Positions 53,099-63,273 of a DNA stretch of 64,000 nucleotides are shown piece after piece. The first letter of the stretch is position 1, and each line of letters opens with the position of its first letter. Below the pieces are notes generated by a model. That model was not told where the DNA came from. It saw only the letters and a program-made list of their open reading frames with translations, and ran no database searches. Source of the stretch: Tenacibaculum tangerinum (GTDB taxonomy: Bacteria; Bacteroidota; Bacteroidia; Flavobacteriales; Flavobacteriaceae); assembly GCF_029853675.1 (NCBI RefSeq), contig NZ_CP122539.1, positions 2,747,001 through 2,811,000 on the forward strand. The letters run 5' to 3'. A program made the translations under genes and the position numbers.

Positions 53099-53705
53099 TG
53101 TTACGTTCTTCTTTAATCTTGTTTTGTTGTTCTTTCATCGCCTTGTAATAAGCAGCTCTACTCAGAGGCTCATATTCTTGAGTTTCTCCTAAAAACACGA
53201 GATCGTCGTTTTTTGCTTTTCGATAACTGTAATGTGCTAAATTCCCTGTACGTGTACAAACGGCATGTACTTTAGTAACGTACTCAGCAGTAGCCATTAA
53301 CGCTGGCATGGGTCCGAACGGGTTTCCTTTAAAATCCATATCCAACCCAGCTACAATAACACGAATTCCCCTATTGGCTAAATCATTACAAACAGCCACG
53401 ATCTCATCATCAAAAAATTGTGCTTCGTCTATACCTATCACGTCTACATCGTTCGCTAATAAGCGAATATTAGAAGATGCAGGAACAGGTGTTGAACGAA
53501 TACTATTCTTATTATGAGATACCACCTCATCTTCGTCGTATCGAGTATCTACTGCAGGTTTAAAGATTTCAACACGCTGTTTTGCAAACTGTGCTCGTTT
53601 GAGTCTGCGGATTAATTCTTCGGTTTTTCCCGAAAACATCGAGCCACAAATTACCTCAATCCAACCAAATTGTTCTGTATGATTTACTGTATTTTCAAGA
53701 AACAT
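53088..53705 (-). CDS. tdk: Thymidine kinase (type II)
   Basis: A 205-residue type II thymidine kinase. Its P-loop is [13 protein letters not shown] (about 21-29), the Asp-Glu motif is [10 protein letters not shown] and the lasso region ends [11 protein letters not shown]. It phosphorylates thymidine in nucleotide salvage. Of the four zinc-site cysteines of type II enzymes, only one is apparent (AVCTRTG); the expected CxxC partner and the second pair (SRAAY) are replaced, so the zinc site is probably lost. Overlaps alr. Confidence 0.93.
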   Translation of the reverse strand: MFLENTVNHTEQFGWIEVICGSMFSGKTEELIRRLKRAQFAKQRVEIFKPAVDTRYDEDEVVSHNKNSIRSTPVPASSNIRLLANDVDVIGIDEAQFFDDEIVAVCNDLANRGIRVIVAGLDMDFKGNPFGPMPALMATAEYVTKVHAVCTRTGNLAHYSYRKAKNDDLVFLGETQEYEPLSRAAYYKAMKEQQNKIKEERNNEQ

Positions 53706-53806
53706 TTTGTAATTTTAAGCTCTAATTATTGATTTTTGTCTTACTTTCGAACAAAGAACAAATTTATCAAAATTTAACAGCAAAAAATCAAATTAAACAA
53801 CAACTT

Positions 53807-54685
53807 ATGCACAAAAAACTAGCATCAGATTTAACCAGTTTAGCACACAGTATCTTACGAATGAAAAATAAAGAAGATGTGTTTGCCTTAAAAGAAAAGG
53901 CTTACGAGGTTTATGAAAAGCTTTCGGTTTTAGCGTATGTAGAAGAGTATATGAACACAACTCCTAATCCTACAAAAACAAAAGAGGCGTTGTTAAATGA
54001 GATGTTGCTGGCTGAAGAAAAAAGAGAAAAAGAACTTTTAAAAGAAACTACTTCAACAATAAACAAAGCAACAAATCATGCAAATAAAGAGGAGGTTGAA
54101 GAAGGTGTGTTTGATAAAAAGGTAAGTGAAGAGGTGTTTATAGAAGAGGAAATAGAAGATAACCTTGTAGAGGAAGAAATAATTATACATCGTTTAGACG
54201 AAGATTTACAAGAGGAATCAGACGAATCTGCAAAAGAACACGAAGTAAAAAAAGTAGAAGAAATTATAGAACAGCCTTTTGATGAATTAGAAGACTTGCT
54301 ACGTGGTACGACTAAAGATGTAAAAGATGATGTTAAAGATGTTGGAGAACGAAAAACACCAACGTTAGAAGATGAGTTACAAGACACGATTTCGGTAGAT
54401 GTAATGGCCGATTTATTTACCAAAGCAGATACGAAAAAAACATTGAATGACCATTTTCAAAAAATAATTCAGATTGATTTAAACGATAGAATAGCCTTCG
54501 TAAAACATTTATTTAACGGAGATCAAAATGATTTTAACAGAGTAGTTTCTCAACTCAATACTTTTAAAACAGAGAAAGAAGCAAAAAAGTTCATTCAAAA
54601 AATGATCAAACCCGATTATGATTGGTCTGCCAAAGAAGAATATGAGAATAGATTGTTAGAAATTATAGAAAGGAGATTTGCTTAA
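53807..54685 (+). CDS. Acidic coiled-coil cytoplasmic protein of unknown function
   Basis: A 292-residue protein: an N-terminal helical region (about 1-60), a very acidic low-complexity stretch (about 85-190, rich in Glu and Asp with VEEEIIIHR), and a C-terminal helical domain (about 205-292, KTLNDHFQKIIQIDLNDRIAFVKHLF), which may bind another protein. I do not recognise a named family. ATG 53807 is preferred to 53729. A -7-like TACTTTCG (53742-53749) lies upstream. No clear function. Confidence 0.75.
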   Translation: MHKKLASDLTSLAHSILRMKNKEDVFALKEKAYEVYEKLSVLAYVEEYMNTTPNPTKTKEALLNEMLLAEEKREKELLKETTSTINKATNHANKEEVEEGVFDKKVSEEVFIEEEIEDNLVEEEIIIHRLDEDLQEESDESAKEHEVKKVEEIIEQPFDELEDLLRGTTKDVKDDVKDVGERKTPTLEDELQDTISVDVMADLFTKADTKKTLNDHFQKIIQIDLNDRIAFVKHLFNGDQNDFNRVVSQLNTFKTEKEAKKFIQKMIKPDYDWSAKEEYENRLLEIIERRFA

Positions 54686-54697
54686 AATAAAGTAAGG

Positions 54698-55435
54698 ATG
54701 ACAAACATGGGCCAGAAGTATATTTTTTGTATGAAATGGGGTACGCTCTACGGGGCAGAGTACGTAAATAGGTTGTATTCAATGGTAAAAAGAAATTTAA
54801 CATACGATTTTAAAATGGTGTGTTTTACTGATGATGCAAACGGAATTATTGATGAAGTAGATTGCTACGACATTCCTGAAATGAATATACGTACCGATAT
54901 TCCTGAAAGAATGTGGAAAAAATTAACCACTCTAAAACAAGATTTATACGGATTAGAGGGAACGGCACTTTTTTTAGATTTAGACATCGTTATTGTTGAT
55001 AATATAGATTGTTTCTTTGAAATAGAGGGAACTTTTAGAATTATTAAAGACCATAGTTGGAGAAGTTGGCGAATCACAGGAAACTCGTCGGTTTATAGAT
55101 TTGAAATAGGAAAGCATGGCTATGTTTTTGATGATTTTTTAGAGAATTTTGAAGAGATACGAAAACAGCATAGAAATGAACAAGAGTATTTAACGCATAG
55201 TATTCATGATAAGGGGCATTTACAATATTGGCCAAAAGAATGGTGTCCTAGCTTTAAATACGATTGTGTATCTAGGTTTCCTTTAGCTTTTTGGAAAACA
55301 CCAGTTATTCCAGAAGGAGCAAAGATTATTATTTTTCATGGAGAAATCAATCCACATAAAGCCATAAAAGGCGGTAGAGGAAAGTGGTATCGATATGTGA
55401 AAGCAGCCCCTTGGGTTAAAGAATATTGGCAATAA
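54698..55435 (+). CDS. Putative GT8-like glycosyltransferase
   Basis: A 245-residue protein with a GT-A-like fold: an N-terminal strand (YIFCMKWGTLYGAEYV), MVCFTDDANGI, and a DxD-type metal site FLDLDIVIVD (about 92). It also has WCPSFKYDC and the final FHGEINPHK. Such enzymes transfer sugars from nucleotide sugars, often to cell-surface lipids. ATG 54698 is 13 bases after the previous gene's stop, so the two may form an operon. Acceptor unknown. Confidence 0.8.
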   Translation: MTNMGQKYIFCMKWGTLYGAEYVNRLYSMVKRNLTYDFKMVCFTDDANGIIDEVDCYDIPEMNIRTDIPERMWKKLTTLKQDLYGLEGTALFLDLDIVIVDNIDCFFEIEGTFRIIKDHSWRSWRITGNSSVYRFEIGKHGYVFDDFLENFEEIRKQHRNEQEYLTHSIHDKGHLQYWPKEWCPSFKYDCVSRFPLAFWKTPVIPEGAKIIIFHGEINPHKAIKGGRGKWYRYVKAAPWVKEYWQ

Positions 55436-55525
55436 AAGCAGCAAAATGAATAAGTTTATACCCTTTATGAGGATAGAGGGTCACTTAACTTTTTATTCAC
55501 TAATTACTCTTTTAAAAGGTGCTCC

Positions 55526-56353
55526 CTAAACTTTAAAAGTAAGCATAGGCTTTATAGCGTTTTTCGATAAATTCTTTGTAATGCTTCCGTTAAAAATATG
55601 AGACAACCCACTTCTTCCATGAGTTGCCAATGCAATAAGGTCTGCATTAACTTTATTTGAAAAGTTTAAAATTCCTCTTTCAATAGAAGAGTCATTATAC
55701 ACATTAATTGAGTAATCTTCTAAGTTATATTTTTTAATAAAATTCTGAATACGTAGATTGGTTTCTTCGGTGCTTTCAAATTTTTGCGGAGTGTTTATTT
55801 TTAATAAGTGTATGGTACTGTTAAAATTGCGTGCAAAATCTAAAAAACGCTCAAAAGCTTTGGTTTTATGAGGTTTAAAACTTGAGGCAAACACAAAGTT
55901 GTTAGGCGTAAACTTGCCTCTATTTTTTTTCGTAACCAGTACCGGAGTTTCAGAATTTCTTACAACTTTCTCGGTGTTAGAACCAATAAGAATTTCCTCT
56001 AAATCTGTATGACCCTTAGCACCCATTACAATGAGATCTATATTGTTTTTTTTAGAATAATCCTTAATTCCAGTATAAGGATTTTGAAATCTAATAGCGT
56101 GTTTAACGTTATTATTTCCAGAAAAAAATTGCTCTTTACAATCAAGTAACTTGTCACGAATTTTTCTAATATATACCATGCTTTCAGGAATACTAAAGTT
56201 AGTTCCAGCTCTCATATCTACAATGCCAGTAGGAACTTCAATCATATGAAGAAGATGAATTTCGCTATTTGCTTTCTTTGCTATTTCGGCAGTTAATTTT
56301 AAGGCGTATTCAGAAGGCTTTGAAAAGTCGGTTGGGATTAGTATTTTTTTCAT
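55526..56353 (-). CDS. Universal stress protein with two UspA domains
   Basis: A 275-residue tandem UspA protein. The first domain has ILIPTDFSKPSEYAL (about 3) and VMGAKGHTDLEEILIGSNTE (about 113); the second has LIALATHGRSGLSHIFNGS near the end. UspA domains bind ATP or respond to stress; the exact role is unknown. Single gene, no other genes in the 90 bases downstream. Confidence 0.9.
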   Translation of the reverse strand: MKKILIPTDFSKPSEYALKLTAEIAKKANSEIHLLHMIEVPTGIVDMRAGTNFSIPESMVYIRKIRDKLLDCKEQFFSGNNNVKHAIRFQNPYTGIKDYSKKNNIDLIVMGAKGHTDLEEILIGSNTEKVVRNSETPVLVTKKNRGKFTPNNFVFASSFKPHKTKAFERFLDFARNFNSTIHLLKINTPQKFESTEETNLRIQNFIKKYNLEDYSINVYNDSSIERGILNFSNKVNADLIALATHGRSGLSHIFNGSITKNLSKNAIKPMLTFKV

Positions 56354-56417
56354 AAAAAAAAGATTTAAAGAGACATAGTATTCTAAATATACGAAAAAAA
56401 TGTAAACAAAAAAGATA

Positions 56418-56449
56418 TTTGTATGTTAATGAATAACTTACTATATTTG
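56418..56449 (+). promoter_or_regulatory. Consensus promoter of rimP-nusA-infB
   Basis: TTTG (56418-56421) and TATATTTG (56442-56449) with a 20-nt spacer match the Bacteroidota sigma-A consensus well. Confidence 0.75.
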
Positions 56450-56476
56450 CAGCAAATTTATTAATAAGATAGATGA

Positions 56477-56500
56477 AGGGGGCGAATGTCCCCTCTTTTT
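56477..56500 (+). promoter_or_regulatory. Leader hairpin of the rimP operon
   Basis: A short GGGG/CCCC stem (56478-56481 and 56490-56493, extended by one A-T pair) with an 8-nt loop is followed by CTTTTT. It sits between promoter and rimP ATG and looks like an attenuator or a protein-binding site. Its function is not known. Confidence 0.5.
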
Positions 56501-56509
56501 ATACCTAAG

Positions 56510-56971
56510 ATGAATCAAGAACGAGTTAAAGAATTATTACAAGAAGCCTTGCAAGAAAACGAGTCTCTTTTTTTGATAGACTTGCAGTTTTTAGCAGACA
56601 ATAAAATAAAGGTCATAGTAGATGGAGACTCGGGAGTGCCGTTGAGTGAATGCATTCGCATTAGTAGAAATATTGAGCATAACTTAGATCGAGAAGAAGA
56701 AGATTTTTCGTTAGAGGTTACCACACCTGATATCGCACAGCCATTAACCGTAAAGCGACAGTATAAAAAAAACATCAATCGAATTTTAAAAGTTAAAACG
56801 GCAACAGAAGAGTTTGAAGGAACATTAACAGCGGTAACAGAAGAAACAATTACCCTGTTATGGAAAACTAGAGAGCCCAAGCCAATAGGCAAAGGAAAGC
56901 ATACGGTAGAAAAAACAAAAACACTAGCGTATCAAGATATTAAAGAAGCAAAAGTGAAGATCATATTTTAA
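56510..56971 (+). CDS. rimP: Ribosome maturation factor RimP
   Basis: A 153-residue RimP. The N-terminal domain has FLIDLQFLADNKIKVIVDGDSGVPLSEC and ISRNIEH, and a C-terminal SH3-like domain follows (about 95-153). It helps assemble the 30S subunit. ATG 56510 (MNQERV) is chosen since the 24 bases above it would fall within the leader. It heads the operon with nusA (12-base gap). Confidence 0.93.
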   Translation: MNQERVKELLQEALQENESLFLIDLQFLADNKIKVIVDGDSGVPLSECIRISRNIEHNLDREEEDFSLEVTTPDIAQPLTVKRQYKKNINRILKVKTATEEFEGTLTAVTEETITLLWKTREPKPIGKGKHTVEKTKTLAYQDIKEAKVKIIF

Positions 56972-56983
56972 TTAGATAATGAA

Positions 56984-58240
56984 ATGGAAAATATTGCGTT
57001 AATTGAATCATTTTCGGAATTTAAAGATAATAAAAGTATAGACAGGGTAACGCTTATGTCTATTTTAGAAGAAGTATTTCGTGCAGCCTTAAAACGTAAG
57101 TTTGGTTCAGACGAAAATTTTGACATCATTATCAATCCAGATAAAGGAGATTTAGAAATTTGGAGAAACCGAGTAGTAGTAGCAGATGGAATGTCTGAAG
57201 ACGATAATGAAGAAATTGAACTTTCAGAAGCAAGAAAAATAGAACCAGATTTTGAAATTGGAGAAGATGTTTCAGAAGAAGTAAAACTTATCGATTTAGG
57301 TCGACGTGCAATCTTAGCATTGCGTCAAAACTTAATTTCGAAGATTCACGAGCACGATAGCACCAATGTTTTTAAACAATTTAAAGACTTAGAAGGAGAA
57401 ATTTATAGTGCAGAAGTACATCATATTCGTCATAATGCCGTAATTTTGTTAGATGATGAAGGAAATGAAATTGTTTTACCAAAAAGTGAACAAATTCGTT
57501 CTGACTTCTTTAGAAAAGGAGATGCCGTTAGAGGTGTAATAAAATCGGTAGAATTAAGAGGAAATAAACCTGCTATTATTTTATCTAGAACCTCGCCAGC
57601 GTTCTTAGTAAAATTATTTGAACAAGAAATTCCTGAAGTTTTTGATGGTTTAATTACAATCGAAGGGGTGGCAAGAATACCTGGAGATAAGGCAAAAATA
57701 GCGGTAGACTCTTACGATGATAGAATTGACCCAGTCGGAGCTTGTGTTGGTGTAAAAGGTTCTCGTATTCATGGAATAGTTCGTGAATTAGGAAACGAAA
57801 ACATAGATGTTATCAATTACACTAAAAACGAACAGCTATTCGTTGCAAGAGCGTTAAGCCCTGCCAAAGTAACTTCTGTAAACATTGAATTGTATGAAGA
57901 AGAGAAAAATGGCAAAAAAGGACGTGTAAATGTGTTGTTAAAACCAGAAGAAGTATCAAAAGCAATTGGTAGAGCTGGTGTTAATATTCGTTTAGCTAGC
58001 GAATTAACAGGTTACGAGATAGATGTTCAAAGAGAAGGAATGGAAGAAGAAGATGTAGAATTAACAGAATTCTCAGATGAAATCGAAGCTTGGGTAATTG
58101 AAGAATTCAAAAAAATTGGTTTAGATACAGCAAAAAGTGTGTTAGAAAAAGACGTATCTATGTTAGTACAAAGAACCGATTTAGAAGAAGAAACAATTTT
58201 AGATGTTCAACGAATTTTAAGAGAAGAATTCGAAGACTAA
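56984..58240 (+). CDS. nusA: Transcription termination/antitermination factor NusA
   Basis: A 418-residue NusA. It has an N-terminal RNA polymerase-binding domain, an S1 domain (about 133-200), and KH domains with IDPVGACVGVKGSRIHGI and VLLKPEEVSKAIGRAGVNIRLASELTG. It regulates pausing and termination. It follows rimP and precedes infB by 124 bases, as in many bacteria. Confidence 0.95.
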   Translation: MENIALIESFSEFKDNKSIDRVTLMSILEEVFRAALKRKFGSDENFDIIINPDKGDLEIWRNRVVVADGMSEDDNEEIELSEARKIEPDFEIGEDVSEEVKLIDLGRRAILALRQNLISKIHEHDSTNVFKQFKDLEGEIYSAEVHHIRHNAVILLDDEGNEIVLPKSEQIRSDFFRKGDAVRGVIKSVELRGNKPAIILSRTSPAFLVKLFEQEIPEVFDGLITIEGVARIPGDKAKIAVDSYDDRIDPVGACVGVKGSRIHGIVRELGNENIDVINYTKNEQLFVARALSPAKVTSVNIELYEEEKNGKKGRVNVLLKPEEVSKAIGRAGVNIRLASELTGYEIDVQREGMEEEDVELTEFSDEIEAWVIEEFKKIGLDTAKSVLEKDVSMLVQRTDLEEETILDVQRILREEFED

Positions 58241-58364
58241 TATAAAATATAAGGAAGCTAGTTTCCTGCATATAATGTGAAATCTAGCAAATAAGAGAAA
58301 AAAAACATAACTATACCAGCAAGTATAAAGTGTGTTTTTTCAATAAAAAAGTATAAAATAATAT

Positions 58365-61199
58365 ATGGCTGAAGGCAAAAAATTAAGACTAAATAAGGTT
58401 TTAAGAGAACTTAACATTTCTTTAGATAGAGCTGTAGAACACTTAGCTAAAAATGGCTATGAAATAGAAGCTCGTCCTACTACCAAAATATCAGACACAG
58501 AATACCAAATTTTATTTGATGGTTTTCAAACTGATAAATCTAAGAAGGTGGCCTCTAAAGAAGTAAGTGAAGAAAAGAGAAAAGAGAAAGAGGCAATTCG
58601 TCAGCAATTAGAACAAGAGCAAGAAAGAAAACGATTAGAGGAAGAAGCTAAGAAGCAAGAAGTTTTAAAAGCCAAAGCAGAAAAGTTAGAACTCAAAACT
58701 GTAGGCAAGATTGATGTCGAAACAGGCAAAGTTATCGAAGAAAAACCAATGCCTACAAAAAATAATGATAAGGTAGAAGAGCCAAAAAAGGAACAACCTG
58801 CACAACCAGTTCAAGAAACTAAAAAAGTTGAGGTACCTTCAAAGGTTGAAGAGAAAAAACCAGAGCCTGTAAAAGAGAATAAACAATCGAAAGATACAAA
58901 AACAGTTAAGCCTACTATAAAGGAAGCGAAAAAAGAACCACAAGAAGTTCAAAAAACTGTTGAAAAGAAGGTAAAGGAGGAAAAAAAATCAGAGAAAGAA
59001 ACTGAAATTACTCCACAAAATGCTGAAAAAATTGAGACCAAGTATAAAAAATTAGACGGTCCTAATTTTACTGGTCGTAAAATAGATTTAAAGCAATTTG
59101 AAAGACCAAAAAAGAAAAAAGCAGAGCCTAATAAAACTGACGGAGATAAAAAGAAACGTAAGAGAATTAGTAAGCCAGGAGGAGGTACAGGCACAGCTAA
59201 ACCTCAAGCAACCAATAACCGAGGAGGTCAAAGAGGCGGAAATCGAGGAGGTCAACAAAGAGGAAGAAGACAAAATATAGCTCCGAAAGAAGAACTAACA
59301 GAAGCAGAAATCCAAAAGCAAGTTAGAGAAACCTTAGAAAAACTTCAAGGTAAATCTAAAAAAGGAAAAGGAGCAAAATACCGTAGAGATAAAAGAGATG
59401 CTCACCGTCAACAAAATGAAGCAGAATTAGAAGCTGCACAAGCAGAAAGCAAAGTGCTAAAAGTAACAGAATTTGTTACCGTAAGCGAAGTTGCTACAAT
59501 GATGGATGTACCTGTTACACAAATTATTTCAACCTGTATGATGTTGGGAATGATGGTAACAATGAACCAACGTTTAGATGCTGAAACATTACAAATTGTT
59601 GCCGATGAGTTTAACTATACCGTAGAATTTGTTGGTGCCGAAGTAGAAGAAGCAATAGAAGAGGAAGAAGATAAGCCAGAAGATTTAGTAACTCGTGCTC
59701 CAATTATAACCGTAATGGGACACGTAGATCACGGTAAAACTTCGTTGTTAGACTACATTCGTAATGCTAACGTAATCGAAGGAGAATCGGGAGGTATTAC
59801 ACAGCATATCGGAGCATACTCTGTAAATGTTGGAGACCAAAAAATAGCGTTCTTAGATACACCAGGTCACGAAGCCTTTACGGCAATGCGTGCCCGTGGA
59901 GCTCAAGTAACCGATTTAGTAATTATCGTAGTGGCGGCTGATGATGATGTAATGCCACAAACTAAAGAAGCTATTTCGCACGCACAAGCAGCAGGAGTGC
60001 CTATCATTTTTGCTATTAACAAGATAGATAAGCCTAACGCGAATCCAGATAATATTAAAACCCAACTTTCTGCGATGAACTTATTAGTAGAAGATTGGGG
60101 AGGAAATATTCAATCTCAAGAGATTTCTGCAAAAACAGGACAAGGAGTCGATGAACTACTAGAAAAGGTTTTATTAGAAGCTGAAGTATTAGAGTTAAAA
60201 GCAAACCCTAATAAGAATGCAACTGGTGCTGTTGTTGAAGCTTTATTAGATAAAGGTAGAGGATATGTGTCTACCATACTAGTACAATCAGGAACGCTAA
60301 AAATAGGAGATTATATTTTAGCAGGAAAACATAGTGGTAAAGTAAGAGCTATGTTTGATGATAAAGGTAGAAAGGTAAAAGAAGCAGGCCCTTCTACACC
60401 AGTGTCGGTTTTAGGATTAGACGGAGCGCCACAAGCAGGTGATAAATTTAATGTGTTTGAAGACGAACGTGAAGCGAAGCAAATAGCTGCAAAACGATCT
60501 CAATTGCAACGCGAGCAATCTGTTAGAACTCAAAAAACACTTACCCTTGCAGAAATTGGTCGTCGTATTGCATTAGGAGACTTTAAAGAATTAAACATTA
60601 TCTTAAAAGGAGATGTAGATGGTTCGGTAGAAGCCTTAACAGATTCATTCCAAAAACTTTCTACAGAAGAAATTCAAGTAAACATTATTCATAAAGGAGT
60701 AGGAGCGATAACCGAATCTGACGTGCTATTAGCAACTGCCTCAGACGCCATAATTGTTGGATTTAATGTTCGACCTCAAGGAAATGCCCGTGCTGTAGCT
60801 GATAGAGAAGAAGTTGATATTAGAACATATTCAATTATTTATGATGCTATTAACGACTTAAAAGACGCCATGGAAGGAATGTTATCTCCTGAAATGAAAG
60901 AAGAAGTTATTGGTAATGTTGAGATAAGAGAAGTGTATAAAATTTCTAAAATAGGTAACATTGCAGGGTGTATGGTAATGACTGGAAAGATTACCAGAGA
61001 TGCTAATGTTAGAATTATTAGAGACGGAATCGTTGTACACGATGGTGTACTAGCTTCATTAAAACGTTTTAAAGACGATGTTAAAGAAGTAACTAAAGGG
61101 TACGACTGTGGTCTCCAAATAAAAGGATATAACGATATTAAAGAAGGAGACGTGATTGAAGCTTACACTGAAGTTGCAGTTAAGAAAAAATTAAAATAA
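58365..61199 (+). CDS. infB: Translation initiation factor IF-2
   Basis: A 944-residue IF-2. The N-terminal 400 residues are Lys/Glu-rich low-complexity sequence with a Gly/Arg stretch ([14 protein letters not shown]). The IF2_N motif is [19 protein letters not shown]. The G domain has GHVDHGKTS (about 453), DTPGHEA and NKID. Domains II to IV follow, ending in [12 protein letters not shown]. It positions fMet-tRNA on the 30S subunit. A terminator follows. Confidence 0.97.
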   Translation: MAEGKKLRLNKVLRELNISLDRAVEHLAKNGYEIEARPTTKISDTEYQILFDGFQTDKSKKVASKEVSEEKRKEKEAIRQQLEQEQERKRLEEEAKKQEVLKAKAEKLELKTVGKIDVETGKVIEEKPMPTKNNDKVEEPKKEQPAQPVQETKKVEVPSKVEEKKPEPVKENKQSKDTKTVKPTIKEAKKEPQEVQKTVEKKVKEEKKSEKETEITPQNAEKIETKYKKLDGPNFTGRKIDLKQFERPKKKKAEPNKTDGDKKKRKRISKPGGGTGTAKPQATNNRGGQRGGNRGGQQRGRRQNIAPKEELTEAEIQKQVRETLEKLQGKSKKGKGAKYRRDKRDAHRQQNEAELEAAQAESKVLKVTEFVTVSEVATMMDVPVTQIISTCMMLGMMVTMNQRLDAETLQIVADEFNYTVEFVGAEVEEAIEEEEDKPEDLVTRAPIITVMGHVDHGKTSLLDYIRNANVIEGESGGITQHIGAYSVNVGDQKIAFLDTPGHEAFTAMRARGAQVTDLVIIVVAADDDVMPQTKEAISHAQAAGVPIIFAINKIDKPNANPDNIKTQLSAMNLLVEDWGGNIQSQEISAKTGQGVDELLEKVLLEAEVLELKANPNKNATGAVVEALLDKGRGYVSTILVQSGTLKIGDYILAGKHSGKVRAMFDDKGRKVKEAGPSTPVSVLGLDGAPQAGDKFNVFEDEREAKQIAAKRSQLQREQSVRTQKTLTLAEIGRRIALGDFKELNIILKGDVDGSVEALTDSFQKLSTEEIQVNIIHKGVGAITESDVLLATASDAIIVGFNVRPQGNARAVADREEVDIRTYSIIYDAINDLKDAMEGMLSPEMKEEVIGNVEIREVYKISKIGNIAGCMVMTGKITRDANVRIIRDGIVVHDGVLASLKRFKDDVKEVTKGYDCGLQIKGYNDIKEGDVIEAYTEVAVKKKLK

Positions 61200-61220
61200 A
61201 AAGACAATATTCTAAGTTTG

Positions 61221-61250
61221 AAAGACACCTATTATAGGTGTCTTTTTTTT
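61221..61250 (+). terminator. Rho-independent terminator after infB
   Basis: AAAGACACCT and AGGTGTCTTT arms with a 5-nt loop and a run of T. Confidence 0.87.
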
Positions 61251-61578
61251 GTCGAAAACTTAAATAAATGTTAATAAAAGTGTCATAATTGACGTTTTTT
61301 TTGATTTTTTATTGGGATATCACACTTATAATATTTTTTGTAAAACGGCTTCGCTAGTGATGTTTAAAGGGTTAAGCCTTGATTTTTAATTCATTAATTT
61401 TTTTTTTGATTAAACACTGAAAATTATATATTGCATGACGTTAAAAAAAACTTTTAATTTTTTGTTGAAATATCGAAAAATTAACAAAACATTTAAGTAA
61501 AATATTGTTTTTAGTTTTTTAACAAATAGAATAGCTAATTTTTTAAGTAAACAATTAAATTTTTTAAATTTTACAACA
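61251..61578 (+). promoter_or_regulatory. Promoter and long AT-rich leader of the first M43 gene
   Basis: No gene is seen in this stretch. It carries TTTG (61405-61408), an 18-nt spacer and TATATTGC (61427-61434), followed by a leader of about 145 bases that is conserved upstream of the second copy (same TTTG-N18-TATATTGC at 63120-63149). The duplicated block starts near 61265 (GTTAATAAA, TCATAAT). Confidence 0.65.
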
Positions 61579-62550
61579 ATGAAGAGAATTTTTCTTACCA
61601 TGGCGATCGCCGCAGGAATTTTAGTAGGATGCCAGACTAATGAGCAAAACCCTAATTTAGAACCAGAAACAGATGCAGCTGCTCTTCAAAAAGCAGAAAA
61701 GCAGTGTTTTGCCGATGATGTTTTACAAGCAAACATGGCGAATGACCCTACTTTAAAAAGTAAGATGGAAAGTATTGAAAACTTTACAGCCAACTATATT
61801 CAAAAGGTTCAAAATGGAGAGATAGCCTCTAGGTTAGTAAATGGAAAAATTCAAATACCAGTTGTTTTTCACGTAATTTATCGTCAAGCAAGTGAGAACT
61901 TACCATTATCAGTATTACAAGGTCAAATTGATGCTTTAAACGAAGATTTTAACATGCAGAACCCTAACAGAGGAGCGATGCCTGCTGAATTTGCTACCGT
62001 TGAAGGAAATGCAAATATTGATTTTGTTATCGAGGATGTAATAAGAGTTCAAAATAATAAAAAGAGAAGCTGGAGACCAGACGATTCAATGAAATTTACT
62101 TCTTCAGGAGGTAGCGATGTGGTAAATCCACAAGAATTTTTAAATGTTTGGATTGTAAATGTTATGCCATATAGAGGAGGTCAAATTTTAGGATATGCAC
62201 AATTTCCTGGAGGTAACTGGGCTACTGATGGTATAGTTTTAGCTCACAGCTTTGTTGGTCGTGATGATAGAACTGCAACTCACGAAGTTGGTCACTGGTT
62301 AAACTTACGTCACATTTGGGGTGACGGTGGATGTGGTGCAACTGATTTTGTTGCAGATACTCCAGATGCTGGTGGACCAAGTAGAGGATGTCCTTCTTAT
62401 CCAACTATTGAGTGTGGAACTGCTAATATGACTATGAACTATATGGATTATTCTAGTGATAACTGTATGTACATGTTTACACAAGGTCAAAAAGCGAGAA
62501 TGGATGCAGTATTTGCTCCAGGAGGATTTAGAGCTACCATGGCAGACTAA
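61579..62550 (+). CDS. M43-type (pappalysin-like) zinc metalloprotease lipoprotein, copy 1
   Basis: A 323-residue lipoprotein (lipobox VGC, Cys18). A propeptide-like region (about 20-85) precedes the catalytic domain. It has a zinc-binding motif HEVGHWLNLRH (about 235), a Met-turn with NYMDYSSD (about 296), and paired cysteines (GGCGAT, RGCPSY, IECG). M43 enzymes cleave peptides outside the cell. A near-copy lies 724 bases downstream. Terminator follows at 62576. Confidence 0.92.
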   Translation: MKRIFLTMAIAAGILVGCQTNEQNPNLEPETDAAALQKAEKQCFADDVLQANMANDPTLKSKMESIENFTANYIQKVQNGEIASRLVNGKIQIPVVFHVIYRQASENLPLSVLQGQIDALNEDFNMQNPNRGAMPAEFATVEGNANIDFVIEDVIRVQNNKKRSWRPDDSMKFTSSGGSDVVNPQEFLNVWIVNVMPYRGGQILGYAQFPGGNWATDGIVLAHSFVGRDDRTATHEVGHWLNLRHIWGDGGCGATDFVADTPDAGGPSRGCPSYPTIECGTANMTMNYMDYSSDNCMYMFTQGQKARMDAVFAPGGFRATMAD

Positions 62551-62577
62551 GTTTTATACGAATTTTATATATATTAA

Positions 62578-62611
62578 GACGCTCTTTACTAAAAAGAGCG
62601 TCTTTTTTAGT
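62578..62611 (+). terminator. Rho-independent terminator after the first M43 gene
   Basis: Arms AGACGCTCTTT and AAAGAGCGTCT with a 5-nt loop, followed by T residues. Positions are good to a few bases. Confidence 0.83.
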
Positions 62612-62619
62612 ATACAAAC

Positions 62620-62970
62620 TAAAGCAAGATAGATAAACTCTGTACCGCACAAAACAGCATACAAGAGTTTGATAAAGTAGTATTCGTATTAGTGTGACAT
62701 GAATTATCATATAAGTATATCAAAGATAAGAAGCTAACTAAACAGCAGTTGCAAGGTGTAAAGGGCATCGTTAATGAAATATACTTAGAAAAAATAAAGA
62801 AATAAGTACTTCATAAGATGTCAATCAAAAGAAGAATTCCATACGAGGCTTTGTATGCAGAGTTCATCAATTAAATAGGAGAAAAGAGACTGTTTCGAGT
62901 ATGTTTGATGCAGGAATCCCGTCAAAAAAGAATGAAAAATTTCACAAAGTATTTCTGATGTAAAGGATTG
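62620..62970. other. Intergenic stretch with short relict frames, no intact gene
   Basis: No convincing gene. Short coding-like traces are seen, for example YIKDKKLTKQQLQGVKGIVN (no start, ends 62805) and ATG at 62818 with SIKRRIPYEALYAEFIN (ends 62874). They look like remnants of a decayed gene or mobile element. It lies between the terminator of copy 1 and the duplicated leader of copy 2. Confidence 0.35.
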
Positions 62971-63273
62971 AAAAATATTAAAAAAAACGTTAATAAACTA
63001 TCATAATGGATGTTTTTAAAGTGTTTTTTTGAAAATAATATATTAAAAATATTTTTTGAAATAATTTTTGGTGCTGATTTTTAGATAGTTATGAGTGTAT
63101 TTGCAAAAAGATATTTTTTTTTGATTACATATTAAAAGTTATATATTGCGTGTCGTTAAAAAACCCTTCAAAATTTTTATTATTTCAATAAAAAAATAGC
63201 AAATTCTTTAATTTAAAGAGTTGTTTTTAGTTTTTTAACAAAACAAATAACTAATTTTTTAAATTTTCACAAA
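62971..63273 (+). promoter_or_regulatory. Promoter and long leader of the second M43 gene
   Basis: Homologous to 61265-61578: GTTAATAAACTATCATAATGG and, after TTTG (63120-63123), an 18-nt spacer and TATATTGC (63142-63149). The shared stretch up to the ATG indicates that the promoter and leader were duplicated with the gene. Confidence 0.6.

Noticed and set aside
54076..54423. 115-residue Ser-rich minus-strand frame
   Set aside because: Antisense of the acidic Glu/Asp stretch in the gene at 53807-54685.
58560..59280. Lys/Glu and Gly/Arg low-complexity DNA in infB as a repeat element
   Set aside because: This is the usual variable N-terminal region of IF-2.
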